DNA of 64,000 nt, taken from positions 33,849-97,848 of the forward strand of contig CASAUJ010000001.1 in the NCBI GenBank assembly GCA_949118805.1, given 5' to 3'. A program made the translations under genes and the position numbers. The stretch comes from an uncultured Clostridia bacterium. Its GTDB lineage: Bacteria; Bacillota; Clostridia; TANB77; CAG-508. Each line of letters starts with the position of its first letter. The first letter of the stretch is position 1. Under the pieces are notes generated by a model that ran no database searches, was not told the origin of the DNA, and was given only the letters and a program-made list of their open reading frames with translations. This document shows positions 1 to 9,262 of this stretch, piece by piece.

Positions 1-779
1 GTCCTACGCAAGAACCTACGGGATCAATATTAGGATCTGGTGAATATACAGCTACTTTACTTCGATACCCTGGATCTCTTGAAACACTTTTTATTTCAAT
101 TACTCCTTCATAAATTTCTGGAATTTCAAATTCTAATAGTTTTCTTACAAAATCAGGATGGCTTCTTGATACAATAACTTGTGGTGTCCCCTTTGCTCCC
201 TTTTCTACTTCTAATACATATCCTTTTATTTTATCATTTACTTGATAATGTTCTGTTGGAATTTGTTCTTTAGAAGGCATTACTCCTTCTAACTTTCCTA
301 AATCCATTACAACAATGTTATGATCTGCCTTTTGAACTAATCCGTGAAACAATTTCGCCTTTTCGGTCATTGAATTCTGTATAAATAATTTCTCTTTCTG
401 CTTCTCTTAATTTTTGAATGATAACTTGTTTCGCTGTTTGTGCCGCAATTCTACCAAAATTTCTTGGTACGATTTCAATTTCCACCATATCTCCTTCATT
501 ATAATCAGGATTTATTTTTTGTGCTTCTTTTAGGTTAATTTGTGTCTCTTTATCCATGACTCTTTTTACTACTTCTTTCAAAGAATATACATGTGTGGCT
601 CCTGTTTTTTGATCCATTTGCACTTTAACATTTTCAAGTGAATCAAAATTTCTCTTATAAGCTGTTACTAACGCCATTTCTATCGACTCTAATAAATACT
701 CTTTTTTGATTCCTTTTTCTTTTTCTAATTCCTCCAATGCTAATATTAATTCCTTATTATCAATTGCTGGTTCTTTCAT
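1..779 (-). CDS. nusA: Transcription factor NusA (partial, +1 frameshift at CGGA)
   Basis: Transcription elongation, termination and antitermination factor that binds RNA polymerase. The N-terminal domain (start at 779, KELILALEELEKEKGI) runs to Ser145. At 342..344 the frame meets CGG followed by A; the zero frame then stops at 318..320. Dropping one C (complement of 344) gives Ser-Gly and continues in the conserved S1 region (GLVQKADHNIVVMDLGKLEG), which runs through the start of the first KH region to the left window edge (PDPNIDP.GSCVG). The Gly here is conserved in NusA (EIVSG). The gene follows rimP by 16 bases, the usual rimP-nusA order. An essential factor with one extra base is unlikely to be a pseudogene; I read it as translated by +1 frameshifting. 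The 3' end lies outside the window. Confidence 0.93.
342..344 (-). other. CGG +1 frameshift site in nusA
   Basis: Minus-strand reading is GTT TCA C GGA TTA. In the zero frame this is TCA CGG ATT and ends at a TAA 22 bases further on; with +1 it is Val-Ser-Gly-Leu, matching NusA. Confidence 0.85.
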
Positions 780-795
780 TTTTTAACTCCTCCCT

Positions 796-1260
796 TTACC
801 AGTGATATATTGTTTTTATTTGTGCTATCTTTTTACGTTCTATTTCTATTCTTTCATGGTATTCATTCTCTATTGTTATGGTTTCTTCTTTAAATTCTTG
901 TAAAATTCCTTGTTGTTCTTTCTTTCCTTTTTCATCTTTTTGAAATAATTTTACTTGGATTTCTTTTCCAATATTTTGTTTCAAATGTTTATCTTTTCTT
1001 AAAATTCTTTCTATTCCTGGAGAAGATACTTCTAAAAAATAGGGATCTTTTATATAATCTGCTTCATCTAATAACCCATTAATCTCATTACTAACTTTTT
1101 CACAATCTTCTAAATCAATTGTTTTTTGTTTTCGATCAATCATTACTCTCAAAAAGTAATTCTTTCCTTCTTTTGCATATTCCACATCATAGAGTTCATA
1201 TCCTATCTTTTCAATTGTTGATTTTAATAGTAATTCCACTTTTTCTTCTATATTAGCCAA
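796..1260 (-). CDS. rimP: Ribosome maturation factor RimP
   Basis: Assists assembly of the 30S subunit. The 154-residue length is normal for RimP. The N-terminal alpha/beta domain (IGYELYDVEYAKEGKNYFL.V.ID) and the conserved segment with CEKVSNEI and DPYFLEVSSPGIERIL identify it. It is the first gene of the rimP-nusA operon, with a sigma-A type promoter at 1361..1389 and an ATG preceded by AGGAGG. In-frame CGG is absent. Confidence 0.95.
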   Translation of the reverse strand: MANIEEKVELLLKSTIEKIGYELYDVEYAKEGKNYFLRVMIDRKQKTIDLEDCEKVSNEINGLLDEADYIKDPYFLEVSSPGIERILRKDKHLKQNIGKEIQVKLFQKDEKGKKEQQGILQEFKEETITIENEYHERIEIERKKIAQIKTIYHW

Positions 1261-1313
1261 TTAATACCTCCTTATTTTTCAAGGTTCTTCCTTATCCTTC
1301 TTTTTCAAAAGTT

Positions 1314-1338
1314 AAGAGTGGGATTGGTTCCCACTCTT
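1314..1338 (-). other. Hairpin in rimP-nusA leader
   Basis: Perfect 9-bp stem (AAGAGTGGG / CCCACTCTT) with a 7-base loop, between the predicted promoter and rimP. On the minus strand it is followed by only a weak U-rich stretch. It could be an attenuator of rimP-nusA or the terminator of the upstream glycosyltransferase; the sequence does not decide. Confidence 0.5.
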
Positions 1339-1360
1339 GCTGTATTTATGTTTCTTGCTT

Positions 1361-1389
1361 ATTATACCCAATTTTTGGTAGAATTGCAA
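1361..1389 (-). promoter_or_regulatory. Sigma-A type promoter for rimP-nusA
   Basis: Minus strand TTGCAA, 17-base spacer, TATAAT. It lies 100 bases upstream of rimP and downstream of the preceding gene's stop. Confidence 0.7.
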
Positions 1390-1406
1390 GCTTTTTTTAT
1401 TTTTTT

Positions 1407-2672
1407 CTAAACTTTTTCAAAAATTTCTACGGTTTGTTCTTCTTCTACTTCACCAATTTTAATATTTCTAACATGTTCAATTTTTTCCCATGCAGTTTCT
1501 CTTTTAAATAAACATTTAAAATTAATTAATAACCATGTCCCCATAAATAAAGGATAACATATTAGTCCTTTTATCATTGGCTTGATTGGTCTTCGATCTA
1601 ATAACATTACGATTATGGCTGTTCCAATTGGCAATAAAAATGTTGGTACTAAGTATTTTATGACATTTAGCATTAGTTCTGTTTCTGTCATCCCATTTCC
1701 TGCATACATTAAAAAGTTAGTAGCTAGTAACACTAATGTAATAATAAACATTGGTATACTTCCTATAATATATAAAAACCCATCGAAATTCATCATTGTC
1801 TTATGCTCTTTGGTTGCTTCTACTAATGGTTTTGTATATTCTTTAATACATTGCATATGTCCTACTGTCCATCTACTTCTTTGTGACCAACTTTGTTTGA
1901 ATCCTACTGGTTGCTCATCATATACAATGGCGTCAGTTGCCCATCCCAATCTTTTTCCTTTTATAATCCTTTTTAAAGAAAATTCTATATCCTCTGTTAA
2001 GGTAATTGTCTTCAATCCACCCTCTGCTTTGATGGCATCAAATTTTACCATAAATCCTGTACCATTTAATAAGGGTGACAATCCTAAATTATATCTAGCT
2101 AAATGATAAAATCTATGCATCGTCCAATAAAATAATGCGTATCCTGCTGTAATCCAACTATCTGTTGGATTTTTAATATCTCGATATCCTTGCACTACTT
2201 CTTCCCCTTGGCATAACTTTTTATTCATATTTTTAATAAAGTTAGGATCTACAATGTTATCTGCATCAAATACAAAGAAAGCATCATAATTGGCTTCTTC
2301 TTCTATTTTTTGTTGTAAAAACCAGTCTAACGCATATCCCTTTGTTTTTTGTACATTATTAAATCTTTCATAGACAATAGCCCCTGCTTCTTTTGCTATT
2401 TTTGCAGTATTATCAGTACAATTATCTGCTATCACATAAATATCATACAATTCTTTATGATAATTTTGCTTTTTTAAACTATCAATTAAATTTCCTACTA
2501 CTGCCTCTTCATTATGAGCTGGTATAATTGCCATAAATTTATGATTTTTATTTACTTTTAATGGTTTGTCTTTAATTTTTACTAAAGAGCATAAGCTTAC
2601 CATAATTTGGTATAACCAAAATATCGTAATAGTCCATACAAGTGCTTCTCTTAGTATATATAAATAATCCAT
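1407..2672 (-). CDS. Family 2 glycosyltransferase, membrane
   Basis: A processive-type GT2 enzyme (cellulose synthase/NodC-like fold). Visible: an N-terminal membrane segment (about 10-30), the nucleotide-sugar binding start MAIIPAHNEE (about 48-57), ADNCTDNT, the metal-binding DAD (about 137), a TEDIEF motif, and the QxxRW signature as QRSRW (about 266). The C-terminal half has three or four membrane segments. Such proteins transfer sugars at the cytoplasmic face to make exported polysaccharide or lipid-linked sugar; the substrate cannot be told. Length 421 is typical. It is followed, after a 146-base gap, by rimP, which has its own promoter. Confidence 0.85.
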   Translation of the reverse strand: MDYLYILREALVWTITIFWLYQIMVSLCSLVKIKDKPLKVNKNHKFMAIIPAHNEEAVVGNLIDSLKKQNYHKELYDIYVIADNCTDNTAKIAKEAGAIVYERFNNVQKTKGYALDWFLQQKIEEEANYDAFFVFDADNIVDPNFIKNMNKKLCQGEEVVQGYRDIKNPTDSWITAGYALFYWTMHRFYHLARYNLGLSPLLNGTGFMVKFDAIKAEGGLKTITLTEDIEFSLKRIIKGKRLGWATDAIVYDEQPVGFKQSWSQRSRWTVGHMQCIKEYTKPLVEATKEHKTMMNFDGFLYIIGSIPMFIITLVLLATNFLMYAGNGMTETELMLNVIKYLVPTFLLPIGTAIIVMLLDRRPIKPMIKGLICYPLFMGTWLLINFKCLFKRETAWEKIEHVRNIKIGEVEEEQTVEIFEKV

Positions 2673-2883
2673 TTTTTTCCCTCACTTTTTAATATTCTCT
2701 TATATTTTATTATGCTACCTTTTTTATTATACTATTATTGGTAATTTTATGCAATATTTTTTCAAAATTTAATACTTTTTTAAGATTTTTATTTTTCTAA
2801 AATTTCTTTTAACTTCTTTCCCTTTGTTCTCATGGATTCCTCTTTTTTCATTCCTTAAATAATTCTTAATTTTTTGTAGAAAT

Positions 2884-2913
2884 TTGCATTTTTTCCTCTC
2901 TCTATGCTATAAT
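2884..2913 (+). promoter_or_regulatory. Sigma-A type promoter for HD gene
   Basis: TTGCAT, 18-base spacer, TATAAT; a ribosome site (GAGGG) and ATG follow at 2952. The 2673..2950 gap otherwise shows only A/T-rich sequence. Confidence 0.6.
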
Positions 2914-2951
2914 GATATAGAAATACTTAGGAAAATATAAGAGGGATAAAA

Positions 2952-3488
2952 ATGAAATCATGGATAAAAGAATTATCAAATCAAGAAGAAGAATTTCAAA
3001 ATATAATAGAAGATTTAATTACAAATGAAACTGTACAACAAATGAAAAATTATAGACAACATTATGAAACCACTTGTTTCGAACATTGTTACATGGCTGC
3101 TTATTATTGTTATCTTATCTGTAAAAAATATCATTTAGATTATGTTTCTGCTACTCGAGCTGCCATGCTACATGATCTATTTCTTTACGATTGGAGAAAA
3201 AGACAACCTGATCGAAAAGGACTCCATGCCTTTACCCATGGAAAACAAGCTTGTGAAAATGCTTGCAAATTGTTTCCATTAAACGAAAAAGAAAAAGATA
3301 TGATTGTAAAACATATGTGGCCAATTACCATTGCATTTCCCAAATCAGTAGAAGGCTTCGTTTTAACTTTAGTTGATAAATATTGTGCTTTATCAGAATC
3401 TTTTGAAGTCTTCCGATCTCGTCTTTTTAGAAAACAAGTTTTTCGTTATGCTTATGCATGTTTTAGCTTACTTATTATTCAAATTTAA
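2952..3488 (+). CDS. HD-domain hydrolase
   Basis: Small metal-dependent phosphohydrolase of the HD family (178 residues). The pattern is H (FEHCYMAAYY, about 40), HD (AAMLHDLFLYDW, about 72-73), a later H (HGKQA) and D (LVDKY, about 141). These match the HDIG-type layout in which His and Asp bind two metals. The substrate is unknown. The coding region ends exactly at the outer edge of an inverted-repeat element (3481..3621), and the last codons (QI, stop) lie inside its arm, so the native C terminus may have been altered by the insertion. Confidence 0.75.
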   Translation: MKSWIKELSNQEEEFQNIIEDLITNETVQQMKNYRQHYETTCFEHCYMAAYYCYLICKKYHLDYVSATRAAMLHDLFLYDWRKRQPDRKGLHAFTHGKQACENACKLFPLNEKEKDMIVKHMWPITIAFPKSVEGFVLTLVDKYCALSESFEVFRSRLFRKQVFRYAYACFSLLIIQI

Positions 3489-3621
3489 TGTGCAATGGGG
3501 ACGTTTCTTTTTTTACATGAAAGGTTTTAATAAAAGAAGCTGTTATGATAAAATAACAGCTTTTTATTTTATGTATTTTTGTCATGTGAAAAAAGAAACG
3601 TCCCCATTGCACATTAAATTT
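3481..3621. mobile_element. MITE-like palindromic element, full copy A
   Basis: Two 40-bp arms (3481..3520 and 3582..3621) are inverted repeats with one mismatch; each holds TGCAATGGGGACGTTTC. The centre (about 3536..3568) has its own hairpin, AAGCTGTTAT / ATAACAGCTT, followed by T-runs on both strands, so the element can end transcription from both sides. Other copies are at 44688..44812 (full), 61485..61574 (half) and 60319..60352 (single arm). No transposase is encoded. The core resembles REP sequences linked to RAYT (IS200-like Y1) transposases; that link is inference. Confidence 0.85.
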
Positions 3622-3955
3622 TATTCTCTTCTGCCCAACGTATCATTTTAATATCTTTATATTTTGATACTACTAATTTATATTTATCATACTCTTCTTC
3701 CCATAAACTATCTGGCACACAATCAAAAGCTTTAAATATCTTTTCTGCTTCTGCCAAATAAATTAATTGTTCTTGTGGAGACATATTCTCATATTGTTTT
3801 GCAAATTTATATAACTTATCCAACATTTGGTTTGCTTCAATAAATGTCCAAAAGTCTTTTATTTTCATCCCAAATAATTTAATTTGTAAAACAGCATAAG
3901 CCACTAAAGTAAATATTACAAATATTAATAAATAAATAACAGCTAATATTGTCAT
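3614..3955 (-). CDS. Small membrane-anchored protein, unknown
   Basis: 113 residues: one N-terminal membrane helix (about 3-25, ILAVIYLLIFVIFTLVAYAVL), then a charged, probably helical cytoplasmic part (FWTFIEANQMLDKLYKFA, QEQLIYLAEAEKIFKAF). I do not recognise a family. The last codons and the TAA stop overlap the arm of palindromic element A. Translation start has AGGAG upstream of ATG at 3955. Confidence 0.6.
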   Translation of the reverse strand: MTILAVIYLLIFVIFTLVAYAVLQIKLFGMKIKDFWTFIEANQMLDKLYKFAKQYENMSPQEQLIYLAEAEKIFKAFDCVPDSLWEEEYDKYKLVVSKYKDIKMIRWAEENKI

Positions 3956-4034
3956 TTTTATTACTCCTCTTTTTCTGTTTTTCCTTTTGTACTTCTTTTA
4001 AATTATACCATGTTTGACATTTTTTTGCAACTAC

Positions 4035-4064
4035 TTGTTTTCTTTGTATTTTTTATGTTATAAT
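4035..4064 (+). promoter_or_regulatory. Sigma-A type promoter for cation efflux gene
   Basis: TTGTTT, 18-base spacer, TATAAT, about 50 bases upstream of the ATG at 4114. Confidence 0.5.
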
Positions 4065-4113
4065 AGTAGGAATGTAAAAATAAAATATTAGAAAACGGAG
4101 TTGAATTGAAAAA

Positions 4114-4974
4114 ATGGATAAAAAATTTGTTGCTACAAAACGAGCAGGAATTTATGGTATGCTTGGAAATATTTTTTTGCTAATGATCAAAGCCTTCGTT
4201 GGTTTTATGAGCCATAGTCAAGCCATGATAGCAGATAGTTTCAATAGTGCTGGTGACATATTTGCTTCTTTGATGACTTTTATTGGAAATAAAATTGCTA
4301 GTGTTCCTAAAGATAAAGATCATAATTTAGGGCATGGAAAAGCAGAATATCTTTTTTCTATGTTCATTAGTATTTCCATGATTTTCATTGCTAGTAAACT
4401 ACTGTATGACTCTGTTCTTACTTTGATTCATGGAAGTAAACTTCAATTTTCATGGTTTCTTATTTTTGTATGTATCGCTACTATTATTACAAAATTATGC
4501 CTTTTTTTCTACACCAAATTAGTTTATAAAAAATATCCTAATATTTTATTAGAAGCCAATATGAAAGATCATAAAAACGATTGTCTTATCACTACCTTTA
4601 CGTTATTCTCTATTTTATTAACGCTAGTCAATATTTACTGGTTTGATGGCGTAGTAGGAATTGGTATTTCTCTATGGATTTGTTATACTGGTATTACTAT
4701 TTTTATGGAAAGCTATAATGTTTTAATGGATATTAGTGTAGATGATAAAACAAAAGATTTAATTTTAGATATTGCTCATACTTATCAAGAAATTCAAAAA
4801 ATTGATGATATTATTTCTACTCCTGTTGGAGATAAATTTCTAATTTTTTTAACTATTTATTTAGATGGTAATATTTCTACTTTTGAAAGCCATACATTGG
4901 CAGATAGTCTTGAAAAAACAATAAGTGGTTTAGATAAAATTTATAAAACGGTGGTTCATGTAAATCCCGTTTAG
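4114..4974 (+). CDS. Cation diffusion facilitator (CDF) transporter
   Basis: Inner-membrane metal/proton antiporter of the CDF family, 286 residues. Membrane segments occur at about 13-33, 35-55, 79-100, 113-132 and 150-195. The metal-site signature of TM2 is ADSFNSAGD and that of TM5 is KDHKND; GHGKAEYLF between TM2 and TM3 is the usual CDF loop. The C-terminal cytoplasmic domain (about 205-286) is short but present. The transported metal (Zn, Mn, Fe or Co) cannot be fixed from these motifs. It stands alone on the plus strand with its own promoter and a terminator at 4981..5010. Confidence 0.9.
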   Translation: MDKKFVATKRAGIYGMLGNIFLLMIKAFVGFMSHSQAMIADSFNSAGDIFASLMTFIGNKIASVPKDKDHNLGHGKAEYLFSMFISISMIFIASKLLYDSVLTLIHGSKLQFSWFLIFVCIATIITKLCLFFYTKLVYKKYPNILLEANMKDHKNDCLITTFTLFSILLTLVNIYWFDGVVGIGISLWICYTGITIFMESYNVLMDISVDDKTKDLILDIAHTYQEIQKIDDIISTPVGDKFLIFLTIYLDGNISTFESHTLADSLEKTISGLDKIYKTVVHVNPV

Positions 4975-4980
4975 TATGAA

Positions 4981-5010
4981 AAATGTCAAAAGTTCTTCCT
5001 TTTGACATTT
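4981..5010. terminator. Bidirectional terminator
   Basis: Perfect 12-bp stem (AAATGTCAAAAG / CTTTTGACATTT) with a 6-base loop and A/T tracts on both sides. It lies between the convergent CDF gene and the gene at 5018..6598. Confidence 0.8.
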
Positions 5011-5017
5011 TTCTATT

Positions 5018-6598
5018 TTATCGATTTCGTCTTGACTCCCTTGGATCTTGGTATTCTTCGTCTAGTTCCCCTATTACTTCCTCTGGTTTTTTGTCTCCTT
5101 GTTCTTTTTCTTTGAATTTTTCCTTTATGAAAGTAGCATCTGGCTTTCCATCTTTATAAAATCCCCATCGACTTGCTAATTCCTGATAAGTAATCTTTTC
5201 ACCAGAAGATAATTCTACATATTCTTCTAATTCATGTGAATGTTGCTGTGTATTGATATCTCCATCCAAATCTTTGGCTCCTTTTGGCTGGCAATCTTCA
5301 TATTTTTTTTGATGTTTTTCAACTTCCTGGTAACCTTGTTCCACAGAACGATAGCCATCATTATATTCTTGGGCTAATTTCAAATTTTCTATTTCCGTTC
5401 CTTCTAATGTATTTTTAGCATTAGAAGTTTCTAATTGTCGATCTAAGCTTTTGTTTCCTTCTATGTCATTTCCCCCAATTGTTTTTCGTGGAGAATGATA
5501 AACTTCTACTTCTCCATATTGAGCTTTTTCAATTCCAATGGTTCCTTCTCCCAATTTTAGTCTAGTTAATACATCTCCCCCTTTCACTGACTTGTTTTGT
5601 TTTACTTGATAATTTTTTTCTCGAGGATTTGTTCCCTCCTGTGTATCGTTTTCTAAATCCAGTGATTTTACCTTTCCTTTCTTGGTTATGACTACTGCTT
5701 CATATCGAGAAGTATGGCCTTGTTCTTTTTGTCCTTTTTCATTTTTCAAATTTTTCATTTCGTCTGATTCTATAATTCCCATCTTTAGCGGTTCATCCCC
5801 ATGTTCTAAACTTGGCATTTTATTATTCTTTTCTAATACCTGTTGCAAATTACTCATATCTGTAACTCTTGTATTCATTTTAACTTCTTGTTTTATATTA
5901 ACATCATTCTTTTTATTTTCTATTTCTTGCATTTGTTGTTTGTTTGGTTCTTGTAAATCCTCGCTTTGCGTTTTCCCTGTATGAATTTGCTTTTGTCTCT
6001 GTTGCTCTTTCCTTCCTTTCTCTGGTTTGCTTCTATTTTGATGGTAACTTGTTTTTTCCTCATTTCCTCTTTCTTGTTTTTGTATACGTTCAAAAACATC
6101 TAATATTCTTATTCTTTGTAAAAGCTGTTTTATTTGTTCTTTCTCGAAAGAAGTTAAATTTTTTCGTTGTTCATTATCTTTGATATCATTCCCAATAGAA
6201 TTCTCTAAAGTATCTTGTTTAAAAATAATGGTTTCTCCTGGTATTTTGGGACTATATACTCCAATTAAATTTAAGTAATAATATTTTATCATGCCCTCTT
6301 CATTTTTTAACAAAATTTCCTGTATTTTTCCCTCTATTTCAATTTTTCCTATGATCTGAAGAAGATCCTTCTGCTCCAACATTTGAGTTGTAACTATACG
6401 TTCTACTAGGTACTTTAATTGTATTTTTGCTTTTTGCGATAAATTATTATCTTTTTTAAAAATAATTTTTGATTCTTTTATTTGTGAGGTATAAATACCA
6501 ATCAATTCTAAACTATAATATTTAAAAAACATGTCTTCTTCTTTTAATAGAATTTCTTTTTGCTTTCCTTGTATCCCTATTGGTCCTAAAATTTGCAT
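5018..6598 (-). CDS. Charged low-complexity protein, unknown
   Basis: 526 residues, very rich in Glu, Lys, Gln and Asn and without signal peptide or membrane segment. The first 150 residues hold two copies of one module: ILGPIGIQGKQKEILLK..YYSLELIGIYT (1-36) and IIGKIEIEGKIQEILLK..YYYLNLIGVYS (about 81-115), each ending in an IIFK strand. The middle (170-460) looks disordered. A short C-terminal block (LSSGEKITYQELASRWGFYK, about 460-480) looks like a small folded motif. I do not recognise the family. It starts 14 bases after the rimO stop, so it is probably the distal gene of a pth-rng-rimO operon. Confidence 0.6.
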   Translation of the reverse strand: MQILGPIGIQGKQKEILLKEEDMFFKYYSLELIGIYTSQIKESKIIFKKDNNLSQKAKIQLKYLVERIVTTQMLEQKDLLQIIGKIEIEGKIQEILLKNEEGMIKYYYLNLIGVYSPKIPGETIIFKQDTLENSIGNDIKDNEQRKNLTSFEKEQIKQLLQRIRILDVFERIQKQERGNEEKTSYHQNRSKPEKGRKEQQRQKQIHTGKTQSEDLQEPNKQQMQEIENKKNDVNIKQEVKMNTRVTDMSNLQQVLEKNNKMPSLEHGDEPLKMGIIESDEMKNLKNEKGQKEQGHTSRYEAVVITKKGKVKSLDLENDTQEGTNPREKNYQVKQNKSVKGGDVLTRLKLGEGTIGIEKAQYGEVEVYHSPRKTIGGNDIEGNKSLDRQLETSNAKNTLEGTEIENLKLAQEYNDGYRSVEQGYQEVEKHQKKYEDCQPKGAKDLDGDINTQQHSHELEEYVELSSGEKITYQELASRWGFYKDGKPDATFIKEKFKEKEQGDKKPEEVIGELDEEYQDPRESRRNR

Positions 6599-6611
6599 TA
6601 TCTTCCCCTTT

Positions 6612-7991
6612 TTAGTTTATATTTTCGTCCACAATTTCTGCTATTAAATCATAATCTTGAATGGCAATCACTTCACAAAGAACAAATTGATGGATTCGTT
6701 CCTCTTTCCATCCATCCTTTACTTTTATATACACTAATCCATCAATATCTGGTACATCTTGCATGGTTCTTCCTATATAATATTTCCCATCAAAAGAGAT
6801 TCCCTCTATTAAAACTTGATACTGTTCCTTTTTCTTTTTCTCCAAATTTTTTCTTGAAATTTCTTGTTGCAATTTCATAATCTGGTGATATCTTGCTTTT
6901 TTGGTATTCCCATGAATTTGATCTGGCAATTTAGCAGCTGGTGTTCCTTCTTCTTTTGAATAGCAAAAAGCTCCTAATTTATCAAATTTAGTTTGTTCTA
7001 TAAATTGTTTTAAAGCTTCAAAGTCTTCTACACTCTCACCTGGAAATCCTACTATTAAAGTGGTTCTTAAAGTTACATTTGGAATTTTATTTTTTATTTT
7101 CTGAATTAAAGTTTGGATTTGTTTTTTTGATGTTTTTCGATTCATTCGCTTTAAAACAGTATCAGAAATATGCTGGATTGGTATATCAAAATATTTTGCT
7201 ATCTTAGGATTTCTAGCAACTATATCAATCAATTGGTCTGTAATTCCTTCTGGATAAGTATACAAAAATCGAATCCATTGAATACCTTCTATTTTACTAA
7301 TTTCTTCTAACAATTCTCCTAGTTTACTTTCTCCATATAAATCCATCCCATATTTCGTCGTATCTTGTGCAATAATAATTAATTCTTTGATTCCTTTTTT
7401 CGCTATTTCTTTTGCTTCTTCTAATATATCTTCTTTTTTTCTGCTCACAAATGGTCCTCTAATATATGGAATTGCACAATAAGTACATCGATTACTACAT
7501 CCTTCTCCTATTTTTAAATAAGCATAGTTTTTTCCTGTTGTAATGGTTCTATCTAAAAATTCCTCTTGTGTTAACATTGGCATAGGAGGAATTTCTAATA
7601 TTTTCTTACTACTTTGTTTCTTCTCATATAAGACCTCATTTCTTTTTAGTAAATCTTCTACTTTTTCCCATATTTTATCATAATCTTCTATTTTGATGTA
7701 TAGATCTACTTCTGGAATCATCTTTATTAATTCCCTTTCATATCTTTGAACCAAGCATCCCATAACAATTAAGTATTTACATTTATCTTGTTTATATTCT
7801 GCCATTTCTAAAATGGTATTAATAGCTTCTTCCTTTGCAGAATCAATAAAACCACATGTATTAATAACGATCACTTCTGCTTTTGTTTCATCATTTACAA
7901 TTTCATATTTATGCTTTTGAAATAATCCAATTACTGCTTCTGTATCAATTAAATTTTTGCTACATCCTAAATGAACAAATCCTACTTTCAT
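6612..7991 (-). CDS. rimO: Ribosomal protein S12 methylthiotransferase RimO
   Basis: Radical SAM enzyme that adds a methylthio group to a conserved Asp of ribosomal protein S12. 459 residues. The N-terminal UPF0004 domain (VGFVHLGCSKNLIDTEA, NTCGFIDSAKEEAI) has three Cys for the auxiliary cluster. The radical SAM motif is CSNRCTYC (about 166-173). A C-terminal TRAM-like domain starts near 385. GCSKNLIDTE and the missing MiaB-type features favour RimO over MiaB. It follows rng by 36 bases. Confidence 0.92.
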   Translation of the reverse strand: MKVGFVHLGCSKNLIDTEAVIGLFQKHKYEIVNDETKAEVIVINTCGFIDSAKEEAINTILEMAEYKQDKCKYLIVMGCLVQRYERELIKMIPEVDLYIKIEDYDKIWEKVEDLLKRNEVLYEKKQSSKKILEIPPMPMLTQEEFLDRTITTGKNYAYLKIGEGCSNRCTYCAIPYIRGPFVSRKKEDILEEAKEIAKKGIKELIIIAQDTTKYGMDLYGESKLGELLEEISKIEGIQWIRFLYTYPEGITDQLIDIVARNPKIAKYFDIPIQHISDTVLKRMNRKTSKKQIQTLIQKIKNKIPNVTLRTTLIVGFPGESVEDFEALKQFIEQTKFDKLGAFCYSKEEGTPAAKLPDQIHGNTKKARYHQIMKLQQEISRKNLEKKKKEQYQVLIEGISFDGKYYIGRTMQDVPDIDGLVYIKVKDGWKEERIHQFVLCEVIAIQDYDLIAEIVDENIN

Positions 7992-8027
7992 TTTTTTCCT
8001 CTTTCATCTCTTTTTCTCAATTTATAT

Positions 8028-9212
8028 TTAGTCTTTATGGCTACAAATATGTTTTCTAGTTAATTCCATTAAATCTAATTTTGTAAATCCCTCTACTTGT
8101 GTTTTGCTTCTATCTTTTTTTAACTCTTTTTCCAAAATTTCTTGAATTTTCTCTCTATTTTTTTCCTCTTTCATATCAATATAATCAATAATAATAATTC
8201 CACCTATGTCTCTTAGACGTAACTGTTTTGCTATTTCTATGGTGGCTTCTTGGTTTACTCGATAAATGGTTTGTTCTACATTCTGTGTCCCTGTATATTT
8301 ACCAGTATTTACATCAATTGCTGTTAATGCCTCAGTTCGATCAATGGTTATAAATCCCCCACATTTTAGCCAAATTTTTCGATTTCGTGATTTCTCAATT
8401 TGTTTTTCTACTTCATAAATTTCCAATAAATTTTCTTTTTCTTTTACTTCAATTTCTAAATTTGCATATTCTTGATTTTCCTTTTTGAACGTTTCTAATT
8501 CCTCTTTTATGGTTCTATCATTTACCATTATTTTTTGAATGGTATTCCCTGTTAAGTCCATTAACATTTTTTCTATAATATTTTCACTCTTATATAAAAG
8601 CTGTGGTTGTTTTAACTCTGGATCAATACTTGTTTGGATGATGTCATTCCATTTTTTTTCGATTCTTTTAATATCTTCTATTACTTCTTTCTCTTTTCCT
8701 TGCGCTGAAGTTCTTATAATGGCTCCATTTCCTTCACTCAAATTTTCTCTTACTAATTTTTTTAATCTCTCTTGTTCTTTTGTATCCTCTATTTTTTGTG
8801 AGATTGTCACAATATCCGTATTCGGAAGAAAAGCAATATATTTTCCAGGCAAATTAATATGAGAAGATACTCTTGCCCCTTTTTTATCATTACTATCTTT
8901 TCTTACTTGTACCAATAATTTTTGACTTGGTTTGATAATTTGGCTAATTTCCACATTTTCATTTGGAATTCCTTTGGTTTCATCTATTTTAGGTAATATA
9001 TCTTTTAAATGAATAAAACTATTCTTTTCTGTTCCTATATCCACAAAAGCAGATTGCATTCCATTTATTATATTTTTTACAATTCCAATATAAATATTTC
9101 CTTCTCTTTTTTTATATTCTTCATCTTCTTCATAATATTCTAACAATTTTCCATTTTCAACTAAAGCAATTTGTTTTTGATTTTTTTGACTCTGTATTAT
9201 GATTTCTAACAT
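8028..9212 (-). CDS. rng: Ribonuclease E/G family endonuclease, short form
   Basis: Single-strand endoribonuclease. 394 residues: an N-terminal S1 domain (IYIGIVKNIINGMQSAFVDIG, about 40-60), an RNase H/DNase I-like core with catalytic Asp in TAIDVNTG (about 298) and IIIIDYIDMK (about 346), and FTKLDLMELTRKH near the end. It stops at HICSHKD, before the CPxCxG zinc-link and small domain found in longer family members. No frameshift or CGG is present at the end, so the short form looks native. It lies between pth and rimO in one operon. Confidence 0.85.
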   Translation of the reverse strand: MLEIIIQSQKNQKQIALVENGKLLEYYEEDEEYKKREGNIYIGIVKNIINGMQSAFVDIGTEKNSFIHLKDILPKIDETKGIPNENVEISQIIKPSQKLLVQVRKDSNDKKGARVSSHINLPGKYIAFLPNTDIVTISQKIEDTKEQERLKKLVRENLSEGNGAIIRTSAQGKEKEVIEDIKRIEKKWNDIIQTSIDPELKQPQLLYKSENIIEKMLMDLTGNTIQKIMVNDRTIKEELETFKKENQEYANLEIEVKEKENLLEIYEVEKQIEKSRNRKIWLKCGGFITIDRTEALTAIDVNTGKYTGTQNVEQTIYRVNQEATIEIAKQLRLRDIGGIIIIDYIDMKEEKNREKIQEILEKELKKDRSKTQVEGFTKLDLMELTRKHICSHKD

Positions 9213-9262
9213 TCTGTTTTTCCTTTCTTATTCCAAAATTTCTTACCTTTATTAAATCTTTT

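Noticed and set aside
1582..2106. 174-codon plus-strand open frame opposite the GT2 gene
   Set aside because: Shadow of the glycosyltransferase; no ribosome site and no domain.
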